From Oceaniferula marina (GTDB lineage: Bacteria > Verrucomicrobiota > Verrucomicrobiia > Verrucomicrobiales > Akkermansiaceae): 64,000 nt of DNA. The notes under the pieces are model-generated. The model did no database searches and was not told the origin of the DNA. It was given only the letters and a program-made list of their open reading frames with translations. The position numbers and the translations under genes are program-made. Positions 63,702 to 64,000 of the stretch are shown here, in pieces; within the stretch, counting starts at the first letter, position 1, and the number at the start of each line of letters is the position of its first letter. The stretch is taken from assembly GCF_013391475.1 (NCBI RefSeq), contig NZ_JACBAZ010000003.1, positions 434,001 through 498,000 on the forward strand. Reading direction: 5' to 3'.

Positions 63702-64000
63702 TCAATCTTGCATTCCGCGTGCCCAGGAGGGTTGGCCGTTTTTAATCGCATAGGCGAGGACTTTGTCGCGCAGGACGCCTGTCCGAGTGTCAAACAGCTC
63801 GACCGTCGCGGGGCCATGGTTTCCACGAGACTTCACGACCATTTGAGATTGACCGGAGGTGAAGTGATGGGATTCAATGTTGGGTGAGGCGGTGCGTAAG
63901 GTTGAGACGACCCGGCCATTTTGCATGATCTGAACCTGACGCTGACCGACGGTGGCAGTCATGCGCCCGTACCCCTGTGGGTGGTTACCGTGTACATTGT
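63702..64000 (-). CDS. Unknown protein, N-terminus outside window
   Basis: The frame stays open through the right edge; ATG 63962 is internal in a continuing frame (NPQGYGRMTATVGQRQVQ), so the real start probably lies beyond 64000. The visible 99 codons are hydrophilic, with GQSQMVVKSRGNHGPATVELFD. Nothing recognised. Confidence 0.5.
   Translation of the reverse strand, partial: NVHGNHPQGYGRMTATVGQRQVQIMQNGRVVSTLRTASPNIESHHFTSGQSQMVVKSRGNHGPATVELFDTRTGVLRDKVLAYAIKNGQPSWARGMQD

Overview
The window most likely comes from a free-living, probably marine or host-associated member of the Verrucomicrobiota (order Verrucomicrobiales). The basis is the combination of a giant LEPR-XLL-type repeat protein, three PEP-CTERM proteins, formylglycine sulfatases, a GH101 endo-alpha-N-acetylgalactosaminidase, a DUF2339 membrane protein and moderate GC. 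No rRNA, tRNA, CRISPR array, prophage or insertion sequence was recognised. The taxonomic call is inference from gene content.

Left part (1-22.5 kb, all minus strand). A reading frame of at least 4,601 codons runs off the left edge. Its N-terminus carries a LEPR-XLL-like motif (LEPKILLS) and most of the rest is a beta-rich repeat of roughly 110-120 residues, arranged in longer super-repeats. Upstream lies an AT-rich region with six helically phased copies of TGTGAATAA, then an operon reading toward the giant gene: TolC-like outer-membrane protein, periplasmic HlyD adaptor, GAF-HlyD fusion, winged-helix/M50/HlyD fusion and a compact SecA-family ATPase. No ABC transporter is present. I read these six genes as a dedicated export system in which a SecA-like motor replaces the ABC ATPase of type I secretion. 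This is the most interesting object in the window.

Middle part (22.7-38.9 kb). A sodium:alanine-type symporter, an outer-membrane beta-barrel protein, a sulfatase, hisD, an M29-type aminopeptidase, an FHA protein, a LamG PEP-CTERM protein, a large DUF2339 membrane protein, a secreted metzincin-like protease with a PPC domain, and two more PEP-CTERM proteins followed by strong terminators.

38.9-43.7 kb is a trans-4-hydroxyproline catabolic cluster: 2-epimerase, FAD-dependent D-amino-acid dehydrogenase, alpha-ketoglutarate semialdehyde dehydrogenase and a divergent PAS-AraC regulator. The deaminase of the pathway is not in the window. 43.9-53.4 kb holds a C39-like secreted cysteine protease, a tiny lipoprotein, a second sulfatase, YbaK, SelO, a small ribbon-helix-helix-like protein, a secreted unknown and a PhoD-like phosphatase.

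53.5-64 kb holds an AT-rich repeat protein, a YefM-YoeB toxin-antitoxin pair, a divergent pair of glycoside hydrolases (GH101 and a clan-A enzyme), pyrC, a divergent NDPK-like protein, small secreted proteins, and a 30-codon remnant matching the C-terminal tail of MFS sugar porters together with its terminator. The last gene runs off the right edge.
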